From positions 3,534,001 through 3,598,000 of the forward strand of contig NZ_JBBMQM010000001.1 of NCBI RefSeq assembly GCF_038900055.1: a DNA stretch of 64,000 nucleotides, written 5' to 3'. Under the pieces are notes generated by a model, which worked only from the letters and a program-made list of their open reading frames with translations, had not been told where the DNA came from and did not search any database. Position 1 is the first letter of the stretch. Each line of letters begins with the position of its first letter. Made by a program: the position numbers and the translations under genes. Of the stretch, positions 9,470 through 17,526 are shown in pieces. This DNA comes from Henriciella sp. AS95 (GTDB taxonomy: Bacteria > Pseudomonadota > Alphaproteobacteria > Caulobacterales > Hyphomonadaceae).

Positions 9470-10579
9470 ATGAAGACTTTGAGCCTTGTTCTATGCGCAC
9501 TCTTTCTGACGATTCAGTCTGCGGTCGCGCAGGATGTTGATCAGGAATGGCTGCAATCAGCTGTCGATGACGTCCGTTCGGAGTTCGATCTGATCGCGCT
9601 CGGCGCTTCGGTTGCGCGTCTTGATCAACCGGCCGTCACCGCTGTGTCTGGTCACACCCGGAAAGGCAGCGACGAAGCCGTCGACCCTGGTGATGCCTGG
9701 CATATCGGGTCCAACACCAAGGCATTGACCGCATTGCTCTACGCCCGGCTGGTCGAGGGTGGCGACGCGCAATGGGGCGTGAGCGTGACGGACCTCTTCA
9801 AAGACCAGATCGACACGATCGACCCAGCCTGGAACAATGTCACCATTGAAGACGTGTTCGCGCACCGGGCCGGCGTCGGCCAGCTGGGCCCTACCTGGCT
9901 CATCTCACGGCATGCCGATTCAAGACCCGTGACCGAGCAAAGGTTGGAGACGGTCGAGAAGCTGCTCGCCTCACCGCCCAAAAAGCCGGTTGGCGAGTTC
10001 GAATACAGCAATCTCAACTACATTGTGGCCGGCACAGCCATAGAGCTCATGACCGGCGAGAGCTGGGAAGACGCCATGAAGGCGCGTGTCTTTGACGTTC
10101 CCGGATCTGAGTGGTCAGAAGGATGGGGCTTTGGCCCGCCTCAGGACGGGTTGCAGGGCACCAAACGCAATCTGTTCGGCTTAAAACAAGCCGCCGGAAC
10201 CGGGCCAGGCGCCGACAACCCAGCCGCCCTCGGCCCTGCCGGTACGGCTCATGCGCCACTGGAAAGCCATGCGCGCCTGCTGCTGGAATTCATCAATCCT
10301 GAAAGCGACCTCGTCACGAAAGACATGCGCGAGCATCTCTTCCAGCCATGGCCAGACGAGACTGCAGACTATGCCATGGGTTGGGGCGTTATGCGCGGCG
10401 ATGATGGCAACGTTTCCTACGGACATGCAGGCTCGAATACGATGTGGCTTTCGCGGGCACTTATTCTTCCCGGACTGGACGCAGCCATTGTCGTGAACAC
10501 GAATGAATTTAACGATGACAGCAAAGCGGCGACCGATGCGGTCCTTCAACGCATTCGTCTTGAACTGGCCGCGGATTAA
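9470..10579 (+). CDS. serine hydrolase, beta-lactamase/class C family, secreted
   Basis: A 369-residue exported serine hydrolase with a clear signal peptide ending near AVAQ (residues 1-21). The class C/PBP-like motifs are present: SNTK (Ser81-Lys84) as SxxK, YSN near 179 as YxN, and GHAGSNT near the C-terminus as the HxG third motif. Members act as esterases, D-aminopeptidases or beta-lactamase homologues in the periplasm; antibiotic hydrolysis cannot be claimed. A strong AGGAGG precedes the ATG at 9470. It follows the regulator by 18 bases on the same strand and may be read through from it. Confidence 0.87.
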   Translation: MKTLSLVLCALFLTIQSAVAQDVDQEWLQSAVDDVRSEFDLIALGASVARLDQPAVTAVSGHTRKGSDEAVDPGDAWHIGSNTKALTALLYARLVEGGDAQWGVSVTDLFKDQIDTIDPAWNNVTIEDVFAHRAGVGQLGPTWLISRHADSRPVTEQRLETVEKLLASPPKKPVGEFEYSNLNYIVAGTAIELMTGESWEDAMKARVFDVPGSEWSEGWGFGPPQDGLQGTKRNLFGLKQAAGTGPGADNPAALGPAGTAHAPLESHARLLLEFINPESDLVTKDMREHLFQPWPDETADYAMGWGVMRGDDGNVSYGHAGSNTMWLSRALILPGLDAAIVVNTNEFNDDSKAATDAVLQRIRLELAAD

Positions 10580-10678
10580 GGCCTGAGCGTCTGGCGCATG
10601 GTCCAGAAAGCCCTTCCCATAGAAATTTGACCCTCTTTGCCATTGGTTTGCGCCTTTCACTACAGGAGGTGTTCATCC

Positions 10679-11275
10679 ATGAGCGACGATAAACTGGAAG
10701 CCCTGAGAAAACGCATGGCGGATCGGCAGGACGCGGTGTCGAGAAGCATGAATCAGAACTTTGGCGCGCGGATGTCGAGCCCTCCGGCGTCAGACCAATC
10801 CTCACAAAACATCAATTCTGAACAGGCAAGCCTGCAGGATGAAAACGCCATGGCGTTCGAAGCCGCGAATGCTGAGACAATGGCGGCACACTTGGGAAGC
10901 GACCCTGAAAACCGGGCACCAACCGGGCGTCCTCCGGCGCCGACCGGCAAATGGCGCTGCATTTCAAACAGCCCTGTCGTGTCGATTGATTTGATTGCCA
11001 ACATTGCGGAGGGCGGCGGTTTGTCCGCCCAAGGGACAGTGGTTTACGTCGCAACCTCGAGAATCTACGAAGTCTCTGGTCAGGGCAGCTGGACACTGAT
11101 GCCGCCGGACCATACGTCCCCGAACTGGCTATTCAATTTCAGGCTGATCCCCTCAAACCACGCCATATTCCGATGGTTTGCGTCTCCAACGGACTCGCCA
11201 AACCATCTGCATAACCGCTTCGTCTCGCCCAGAACGGGTCATGTCATCGACACGCGTTGCGAGCGGATTGGCTGA
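10679..11275 (+). CDS. hypothetical protein, 198 residues
   Basis: I do not recognise this protein. It starts at 10679 with a strong AGGAGGTG site. The first 90 residues are polar, rich in Ser, Gln and Asn, and probably disordered after a short basic helix (LEALRKRMADRQ). The rest (about 95-198) looks like a compact beta-rich domain with Trp and Cys residues (GKWRCISNSPV, YVATSRIYEVSG, IDTRCERIG). No signal peptide or membrane segment is seen, so it should be cytoplasmic. A GC-rich hairpin follows at 11288-11309. Confidence 0.7.
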   Translation: MSDDKLEALRKRMADRQDAVSRSMNQNFGARMSSPPASDQSSQNINSEQASLQDENAMAFEAANAETMAAHLGSDPENRAPTGRPPAPTGKWRCISNSPVVSIDLIANIAEGGGLSAQGTVVYVATSRIYEVSGQGSWTLMPPDHTSPNWLFNFRLIPSNHAIFRWFASPTDSPNHLHNRFVSPRTGHVIDTRCERIG

Positions 11276-11287
11276 TCACATAAAATA

Positions 11288-11309
11288 AGGGCGGGGATTA
11301 ACCCGCCCT
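11288..11309 (+). terminator. hairpin terminator after the 198-residue gene
   Basis: AGGGCGGG (11288-11295) pairs perfectly with CCCGCCCT (11302-11309) across a six-base loop. It lies 13 bases after the stop codon of the upstream gene and between convergent genes. No strong T run follows, so termination efficiency is uncertain. Confidence 0.6.
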
Positions 11310-11377
11310 GTATCAAAGCCTGGATGTGTCCGAAACGCTTCCGCTACATCCCGGTTTTTAGGTTGAAAGGCCAGCTA

Positions 11378-12556
11378 CTAGGCGCGCTCAACGCACATGG
11401 CGATTCCTTCGCCGCCGCCGATGCAGAGCGACGCAACGCCCTTCTTCGCATCGCGGTCTTCCATGGCTGCCAGCAGCGTCACGAGAATACGCGCCCCGGA
11501 GGCCCCAATCGGGTGGCCCATGGCGCAGGCGCCGCCGTGCACGTTCACGATATCATGTGAAATGCCGAGCTCTTTCATCGCGATCATCGGAACAACGGCA
11601 AAGGCTTCGTTGATCTCCCAGAGTTCAACGTCGTCCTTGGTCCAGCCCGCTTTTTCGAGGGCCTTCTTCATCGCGGGAACCGGCGCAGTCGTGAAGTATT
11701 CCGGCTCATGCGCATGGCTTGAAGACGAAACGATCTTCGCGATCGGCTTGAGGCCGCGCTTTTCGGCTTCGGACTGGGTCATCAGGACGAGCGCTGCAGC
11801 ACCGTCAGAAATCGCAGACGCGTTCGCGGCCGTGACCGTACCGTCCTTGTTGAAGGCTGGGCGCAGCGTCGGGATCTTGTCCGGGCGGGCCGTGCGAGGA
11901 AGCTCGTCGGTGTCGACGGTGACATCACCCTTGCGGGTCTTCATCGTGACCGGCGTGATCTCGCGCTTGAATTTGCCAGCTTCGGTCGCCTTCTTCGCGC
12001 GGTCCAGCGTTTCGAGGGCGTAGGCATCCTGCTGTTCACGCGTGAACTGGTATTCGCGCGCGATCATGTCAGCGAAGTTACCCATCGGCCCGCCTGCATA
12101 GGCATCTTCAAGGCCATCCGTCGCCATGTGGTCCTTCATGCTGGTGGCGCCATATTTGTGGCCCTTGCGCAGATCGACAAGGTGCGGCGCATTGGTCATG
12201 GATTCCATACCGCCGACGACGATGACATTTGCATTGCCTGCAGCGATCGCATTGGCGCCCATCACGGTTGCCTGCAAGCCGGAGCCGCACATCTTGTTGA
12301 TCGTGGTCGCTTCGGTGCCCTTGTCGAGACCGGCCTTGATCGCCGCCTGACGCGCCGGCGCCTGGCCCTGGCCGGCCGGGAGGCAGTTGCCCATGATGAT
12401 TTCGTTGACTTCGTCGGCGCCGAGCTTGGCTTCGTCTGCGGCCGCTTTTACGGCGAGCGCGCCGAGTTCATTGGCAGAGAGGCCGGAAAGGTCCCCCAGC
12501 AGTCCACCCATTGGGGTGCGTGACATACCTACAATTACGATGGGGTCCTGAGCCAT
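11378..12556 (-). CDS. acetyl-CoA C-acetyltransferase (thiolase)
   Basis: A degradative/biosynthetic thiolase of 392 residues, full length. The nucleophile Cys90 lies in NKMCGSG. The C-terminal catalytic His is in GGACAMGHPIGASG, and the acid/base Cys is in SLCIGGGEG. It condenses two acetyl-CoA to acetoacetyl-CoA or runs the reverse thiolysis, feeding polyhydroxybutyrate, ketone-body or beta-oxidation routes. GGAGG precedes the ATG at 12556. No phaB or other pathway genes adjoin it, so I do not assign phaA or atoB. It is divergent from an MDR reductase gene. Confidence 0.93.
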   Translation of the reverse strand: MAQDPIVIVGMSRTPMGGLLGDLSGLSANELGALAVKAAADEAKLGADEVNEIIMGNCLPAGQGQAPARQAAIKAGLDKGTEATTINKMCGSGLQATVMGANAIAAGNANVIVVGGMESMTNAPHLVDLRKGHKYGATSMKDHMATDGLEDAYAGGPMGNFADMIAREYQFTREQQDAYALETLDRAKKATEAGKFKREITPVTMKTRKGDVTVDTDELPRTARPDKIPTLRPAFNKDGTVTAANASAISDGAAALVLMTQSEAEKRGLKPIAKIVSSSSHAHEPEYFTTAPVPAMKKALEKAGWTKDDVELWEINEAFAVVPMIAMKELGISHDIVNVHGGACAMGHPIGASGARILVTLLAAMEDRDAKKGVASLCIGGGEGIAMCVERA

Positions 12557-12748
12557 TATTTCCTCCAGTGGTCTCTGTGATGTTGCGTGTGCGAAGATGT
12601 GCGCTTCCGTGGCCGCAGCGTCAAGGCCTACCGCCTTCTATGTCGCGCCTGTTTAGCAAAACTGAGGACCTCCATGCCGCGCTTGTATTGAAGGGCACGA
12701 GCCTTCATCCTGCCCGCCAACAGAACGAGACAAATCAGGAGGTTACCC

Positions 12749-13885
12749 ATGTCGAACTCAATTCCGGACACCGCGCTACAGCTGCGGTCCGAAGTCAAAT
12801 CCTCTGGCGAGCTGGAGCTCTCGCTCGCCGAGGTTTCCGTTCCGACGCCCGGCGAAAACGACATCCTCATTCGTATCGCAGCCACCCCTATCAACCCGTC
12901 AGACCTCGGCCTGCTGGTCGGGGCCGCTGACCTGTCGACGGCAACCCAGTCCGGCACGGCGGATCGCCCCGTGATAACGGCGAAGATACCTGAGCAAGCC
13001 ATGCGGGCGATGAAAGCGCGTGTCGGCCAATCCCTTCCTGTTGGCAATGAAGGCGCTGGTACGGTCGTTGCCGCGGGCTCGTCGGATGCAGCGCAAGCCC
13101 TGATGGGCAAGCTGGTGACAGGCCTCGGCGGTGAGTTCTACGGCGAGTACCGGATGCTAAACGTGGCGCAAGTCATGGAATTGCCAAACGGCGCGAGCGC
13201 CCGCGATGGCGCGTCGTGTTTCGTGAACCCGCTGACCGCTCTCTCCTTTCCCGAAACGATGCGCATGGAAGGCCATGAAGGCCTCGTTCATACCGCCGCC
13301 GCATCGAACCTTGGCCAGATGCTCAACAAGATCTGCATCGCTGATGGCGTGCCGCTGGTGAACATCGTCCGCAAACCGGAACAGGAAAAGATCCTGCGCG
13401 ATCTCGGCGCGAAATACATCGTCAACTCCAGCAGCGACAGCTTTATGAAAGACCTGATTGCGGCCCTCGCAGAGACGAAGGCGACACTCGGCTTTGACGC
13501 TATTGGTGGCGGACCGCTCGCTGGCCAGATTCTCACGGCGATGGAGGCCGCGGCGAATATGGGCGCGGAATATAGCCGATATGGCTCAGCCAAGCCCAAG
13601 CATGTCTACATCTATGGCCGCCTCGACATGAGCCCGACCACCATACCGCCTGGCGTCGGCATGGCCTGGAGCACAGGCGGCTACCTTCTGACCTACTTCC
13701 TGCAGAAGATCGGTGCCGAAGGCCGCGCCAAACTGCGCAAGCGCGTCATGGATGAGCTGAAAACCACTTTCGCCAGCCACTACACCGATGAAATCTCGCT
13801 GAAGGACGCGCTAAACGTCGAGACGCTGAAGTCGTACAACGCCAAACGCACAGGCGAGAAGTTCCTGATCAACCCGTCGTTCTAG
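12749..13885 (+). CDS. zinc-binding-type (MDR) dehydrogenase/reductase
   Basis: A medium-chain dehydrogenase/reductase superfamily protein of 378 residues. The N-terminal GroES-like domain (about 20-150) includes INPSDLGLL and VGNEGAGTVVAAG, the quinone-reductase-like signature without structural zinc cysteines. The Rossmann part (about 160-290) has a degenerate HTAAASNLGQ in place of the usual glycine-rich loop, a variation typical of this subgroup. It probably reduces an enone, quinone or enoyl thioester with NADPH; the substrate is unknown. AGGAGG lies eight bases before the ATG. A GC-rich hairpin follows directly. Confidence 0.82.
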   Translation: MSNSIPDTALQLRSEVKSSGELELSLAEVSVPTPGENDILIRIAATPINPSDLGLLVGAADLSTATQSGTADRPVITAKIPEQAMRAMKARVGQSLPVGNEGAGTVVAAGSSDAAQALMGKLVTGLGGEFYGEYRMLNVAQVMELPNGASARDGASCFVNPLTALSFPETMRMEGHEGLVHTAAASNLGQMLNKICIADGVPLVNIVRKPEQEKILRDLGAKYIVNSSSDSFMKDLIAALAETKATLGFDAIGGGPLAGQILTAMEAAANMGAEYSRYGSAKPKHVYIYGRLDMSPTTIPPGVGMAWSTGGYLLTYFLQKIGAEGRAKLRKRVMDELKTTFASHYTDEISLKDALNVETLKSYNAKRTGEKFLINPSF

Positions 13886-13895
13886 ACAAGGAAAT

Positions 13896-13921
13896 GGGGG
13901 CGTCCCGACAGGAACGCCCCC
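13896..13921. terminator. bidirectional hairpin terminator
   Basis: GGGGGCGT (13896-13903) pairs with ACGCCCCC (13914-13921) around a ten-base loop that can extend the stem. It sits between the convergent MDR gene and the small secreted protein gene, 10 bases after the MDR stop. Confidence 0.65.
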
Positions 13922-13950
13922 TCACTTTGTCCTCGCAATAGACGCGAAGG

Positions 13951-14295
13951 TTATTCGTTGATTTTAACCGTGACCGTCCCGAGTGTCGGGCTGGTGACTT
14001 CAAATTCATCGCCAGCGCTCTTGCCTTCGGGATACTCGGTGCAGGATTCCGTTGGCGACAGTGTGGACGTGGTGCAAAGTGAGTCGCCCTCGATGCGCCA
14101 TGAACCGGTAAAGCTCGACCCCATCGCAACGCCGCTATAGGTGCCGTCTTCATTGTAGTCGATCGGGATGGACAAGCCCTGCGTCGTGATCACCGCATCA
14201 TTGGCGATGAGGACGTTCAGCGTGTCATTCCCCTCAGCATAGGCGGCCGACGAGATGCAAGCAGCCGCAGCCAGAACGAAAACAGTTTTCTTCAT
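13951..14295 (-). CDS. small secreted hypothetical protein
   Basis: A 114-residue protein with a clear signal peptide (basic MKK start, hydrophobic core, cleavage near AYA-E at about 20). The mature part is about 93 residues, acidic, probably all beta, with two cysteines (SLCTTS and ESCTEY) likely to form a disulfide. The GTYSGVAMGSSFTGSWRIEGDSLC stretch (quoted here in part) resembles lipocalin-like or avidin-like small barrel proteins, a loose likeness only. A GGGAG site precedes the ATG at 14295. Function is unknown; periplasmic location is inferred. Confidence 0.75.
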   Translation of the reverse strand: MKKTVFVLAAAACISSAAYAEGNDTLNVLIANDAVITTQGLSIPIDYNEDGTYSGVAMGSSFTGSWRIEGDSLCTTSTLSPTESCTEYPEGKSAGDEFEVTSPTLGTVTVKINE

Positions 14296-14404
14296 TTATT
14301 TTTCTCCCAAGGTATTATCGGAGCATCATACATGACGTTCTCTCACCCTCAAAGATAAATGTAGTTAAGTATCGGACTTATTCTGCACTTTCGCCGACAG
14401 CATG

Positions 14405-14434
14405 AAAAACGGGCGCCCCTATGCAGAGCGCCCG
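14405..14434 (-). terminator. rho-independent terminator upstream of the small secreted protein
   Basis: On the minus strand CGGGCGC and GCGCCCG form a stem across a ten-base loop, followed by five T residues (AAAAA at 14405-14409 on the plus strand). It lies 29 bases after the stop codon of the carboxylesterase gene, so it ends that transcript. Confidence 0.8.
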
Positions 14435-14462
14435 CTTCAGAATAATCAGTCTGGCCAGTGGG

Positions 14463-16067
14463 TTAGCGGCCTGCGCCTAAAATCTCGCGGGCGCCAGCTT
14501 CCGGTTTGGCGATCATCTTCGGCTCGACATTCAACTCCATCACCATTTGCGTATCCGGCTGGTAAGGCTGCCACTCTGGCAGGAGGTCCGACGATGGCGT
14601 GCCTGTCTTCGCAAAGCTGATCCAGGCATCGGACATCATCTCGCCCATCGCCACAGGACCTTCTCCTGAGCCAACCAGCACGCGAGACTCCTCGACATTG
14701 TCGAACATGAACGGAATATCGAGCGTGTGCGGGCTTTTCAGGATGCCGCCATTGGTGTCGGTCTCATAGGTCAGCCAGTACACATAGACCGGCGCACCAC
14801 CCTGCCGGGCTTTCTGCGCCGCGAGGATATGCGTGCCCTGCATGAAGCGAGCGGTCTGGGCGCGGATCGCGATATAGGTTGGCGTCTCATCAGGCAGCTC
14901 TCCGCGGTAATACTCGACCAGAGCCGGTCCTTGCGGACCAAAACTGGGCGCCATCTTGTCGAGATCTTCATCATCAAGCACACCGAACCAGGGCTGGGCG
15001 GCCATGAAGATCGTCATTTCGTCCTTGTTGGAGCCGATCAGGATAGGAATATCCTTCGACTGCTCGGGACCTGCAGGAATGAACGGATTGCTCGGCAGGA
15101 CGACATCATCAACGATCGGTCCGAACCGCATACCGCCGATGCTGCGACCGGCTTCAAGAAGCTCTTCAGCCGGTATGGCACGGAGGTCTTCAACGGTCTC
15201 GATGCCCGTGGCCGTCAGCAGTTTGTCGGTAAACTCGGCCGCCTCCTCTTTCTTGCCTGACGTCACAGCGGGGCCAGACTGGATGATGGCCTTGTGGAAG
15301 AGACCGTCCGCAGCCGGCGTGGCCAGCAGGTGCGAGACCTTCGAGCCGCCGCCGGACTCGCCCATGATCGTGACATTGTCGGGGTCGCCACCAAACGCCT
15401 CGATATTGTCGCGCACCCATTCAAGCGACGCGACGAGGTCCAGATTTCCGAGGTTGCCAGAGGCTGCATAATCCTCACCGAACTTGTCGCCGAGATAGAG
15501 ATAGCCGAACACGTTGAGACGGTGATTCACCGTCACAACGACGACATCGCCCTTTTCGGCAAGGTTTCGTCCATCATAGGCCGGCCAGCCACCAGAGCCG
15601 TAAGCGTATCCGCCGCCATGAAACCAGACCATGACAGGCCGTTTCTTGTCGTCGGCAGCGGGCGTCCAGACATTCAGAAACAGCGCGTCTTCATTGTCGA
15701 TCTTGGCTTCGGTGTAGGTCGGGAAAATCGTCTGCATCTGACGTGACCAGTCAGAGGTACGCGGCCCACTCGCGCTGTACATCTGCATAGCTGGCGCGCC
15801 GAGATCGGTGGCGTCATAGATGCCGTCCCAGTCATCGGGCTTCTGCGGCGGCATGAAACGCAGCTCGCCAATGGGTGCCTTGCCATAGCGCAGGCCGAGA
15901 TATTCCTCGATGCCACGATCGACGAGTCCTTGTACATCGCCGTGCTCAGTCGTCACAATCGGCGTGGCATCCGGGATGCCGGTGTCCTGCGCGAAAGCAG
16001 GCGTGAGCGACGCACCGGCCGCAATCACGCTGGCCGTGAGCCATGTTTTGAGCTTTGACCTCAGCAT
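14463..16067 (-). CDS. carboxylesterase/lipase, type B, secreted
   Basis: A type B carboxylesterase of 534 residues. A signal peptide (MLRSKLKTWL start, cleavage near AFAQ) sends it to the periplasm or outside. The nucleophile elbow GESGGGS near residue 235 holds the serine, the oxyanion hole is in WFHGGGYAYGSGG, and HTLDIPFMFDN supplies the catalytic histidine region. It hydrolyses carboxylic esters; related enzymes act on short-chain esters, para-nitrobenzyl esters or pyrethroids. CAGGAGG precedes the ATG at 16067, and a rho-independent terminator follows. Confidence 0.92.
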   Translation of the reverse strand: MLRSKLKTWLTASVIAAGASLTPAFAQDTGIPDATPIVTTEHGDVQGLVDRGIEEYLGLRYGKAPIGELRFMPPQKPDDWDGIYDATDLGAPAMQMYSASGPRTSDWSRQMQTIFPTYTEAKIDNEDALFLNVWTPAADDKKRPVMVWFHGGGYAYGSGGWPAYDGRNLAEKGDVVVVTVNHRLNVFGYLYLGDKFGEDYAASGNLGNLDLVASLEWVRDNIEAFGGDPDNVTIMGESGGGSKVSHLLATPAADGLFHKAIIQSGPAVTSGKKEEAAEFTDKLLTATGIETVEDLRAIPAEELLEAGRSIGGMRFGPIVDDVVLPSNPFIPAGPEQSKDIPILIGSNKDEMTIFMAAQPWFGVLDDEDLDKMAPSFGPQGPALVEYYRGELPDETPTYIAIRAQTARFMQGTHILAAQKARQGGAPVYVYWLTYETDTNGGILKSPHTLDIPFMFDNVEESRVLVGSGEGPVAMGEMMSDAWISFAKTGTPSSDLLPEWQPYQPDTQMVMELNVEPKMIAKPEAGAREILGAGR

Positions 16068-16328
16068 GGGTTTCCTCCTGATTTTTCTGATTTGATTAGT
16101 GTGGAGCGCTGATCTGCGGCCCCTGCCAGACCGACCTCAATCGGCGGACAAGACAGGCCTGATTGACGACAAAAATCGCCGCAAGCTGCATGGGCCAGCG
16201 TACAGCCATTCGCTGTCCGGCATCGCGGCGCAGAGCCCGACGTAAATATGCGGAACATGTTCAACTCCCATCTGGACCATCCTTCTTGCGAGATGATCTT
16301 CGATGAGAAGAAACAAGCACAGTTGACG

Positions 16329-16931
16329 CTAGTTGGCTAGCGCGTTCTCGATGTCCGCCACCAGGATTTCATCGCCCGGTTTCACAGATGACGGATAGGC
16401 CTTGAGAACATCGCCAGACTTGCTGACGAGAACCTTGTGAAAATTCCATTTCGGCTCGGCAGCTTCGCCGAGCCCCGTCTTGGCAACCTGCCAGAATTCA
16501 TGCTGTTCGGGCCCGATCGCATGCACCTTTGATGTCAGCGGGAAATCAACCCCGAAATTGATCTCGCAGAACGTCTTGATCTCTTCTTCGGTGCCAGGCT
16601 CCTGACCGCCAAAATCGTTCGAGGGCGCGCCAACAACCGTGAAGCCCTGCTGCTCAAACCGGTCATGCAGGGCCTGCAGCCCTTCATATTGAGGGGTGTA
16701 GCCGCACTTGGAGGCGGTGTTCACCACCAGGAGGACCTCTCCTTCAAAATCGGCTAGCGGCATGTCTTTGCCGTCGATGGACTTGAAAGCGACATCGTGA
16801 ACATTGGCGGTCATCTGATCGGTCTCGCTGATCTCTGATGTGGAGGCGTTTGCTTCGCCATCGTCTGCGCTCTGGGCGGCGCCGGAACAGGCCGTCAGGG
16901 CAAATATGGCAAATAGGGCTGGTCGAAGCAT
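16329..16931 (-). CDS. glutathione peroxidase, predicted lipoprotein
   Basis: A thiol peroxidase of the GPx family, 200 residues. The N-terminus carries a lipoprotein signal (ALTAC, lipidated Cys15), then a polar linker to about residue 42, then the GPx domain. The peroxidatic Cys76 is in NTASKCGYTPQY, and the tetrad partners are seen in FGGQEPG (Gln) and WNFHK (Trp, Asn). It should reduce hydroperoxides in the cell envelope, perhaps with thioredoxin-like partners. The start at 16931 gives the lipobox; a longer reading to 17069 would overlap the next gene and bury the signal. It is downstream of a DUF1801 gene by 64 bases. Confidence 0.9.
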   Translation of the reverse strand: MLRPALFAIFALTACSGAAQSADDGEANASTSEISETDQMTANVHDVAFKSIDGKDMPLADFEGEVLLVVNTASKCGYTPQYEGLQALHDRFEQQGFTVVGAPSNDFGGQEPGTEEEIKTFCEINFGVDFPLTSKVHAIGPEQHEFWQVAKTGLGEAAEPKWNFHKVLVSKSGDVLKAYPSSVKPGDEILVADIENALAN

Positions 16932-16995
16932 CGTGAGAATTCCTTGCTTGATGAAGACCAACTTAAGCCAATTGCGTCCATCGCCAAGATGAAAT

Positions 16996-17364
16996 CTATC
17001 TGACCCGCGCCGGATCCACCTCATCGAGTTGAACGGCGCGGTCGATAATATCGAGAAGCTCATCGTCAATATCGCTCGGCGAGCGCACTTTCACATGGCG
17101 CAGCATCTTCCCGCTTCCTTCGATCCGGCCGATATAATCCTTCGCAAGACGCGCGCCCGACCATAACTGCAGGTTGCAATGACGCGAATGGGCGATGACC
17201 GAGAATATGCGCTCATGACCGAACCAGCACGGATAGTTCCAGGCCAGTGTTGCTTTAAGGCCCGGATGCTGAGCAATGATCGCCTGAGCCAACCGGATCG
17301 CAATGGGTTTCATGGGTCCTTCGAGGTCGTCGAAATACGATTGAACGGCGTTTGGCATTGGCAT
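16996..17364 (-). CDS. DUF1801 domain protein
   Basis: A small cytoplasmic protein of 122 residues of the DUF1801/YdhG-like fold. Family features are visible in AIIAQHPGLKATLAWNYPCWF and in HCNLQLWSGARL. These proteins have an alpha-beta fold related to a frataxin-like shape in structures I recall, and no agreed function. GGGGAGGG lies about eight bases before the ATG. It probably shares a transcript with the downstream glutathione peroxidase gene, though nothing links their functions directly. Confidence 0.8.
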   Translation of the reverse strand: MPMPNAVQSYFDDLEGPMKPIAIRLAQAIIAQHPGLKATLAWNYPCWFGHERIFSVIAHSRHCNLQLWSGARLAKDYIGRIEGSGKMLRHVKVRSPSDIDDELLDIIDRAVQLDEVDPARVR

Positions 17365-17471
17365 GGCTGTGCCCTCCCCAGAGCATCAATCCTGGAATGA
17401 AATGACAATCCAGCTGGGTTGTGAAGACTGATAATCCATTTTTTTTCATCCGCAGGCTGAACGAACAGAAA

Positions 17472-17500
17472 AAAAGGGCCAGCTTTTCGCCGGCCCTTTT
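17472..17500 (-). terminator. rho-independent terminator after the M13 peptidase gene
   Basis: A stem of nine bases (AAAAGGGCC-type arm against GGCCCTTTT) with a short T-rich loop lies 27 bases after the M13 peptidase stop. Read on the minus strand it runs into seven T residues. It is a strong intrinsic terminator. Confidence 0.85.
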
Positions 17501-17526
17501 CATCTGTTCTGCTGAAGCTTCAACGG

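Noticed and set aside
9470-10579. Antibiotic-resistance beta-lactamase
   Set aside because: The SxxK, YxN and HxG motifs fit the broad serine hydrolase family, but nothing shows beta-lactam hydrolysis.
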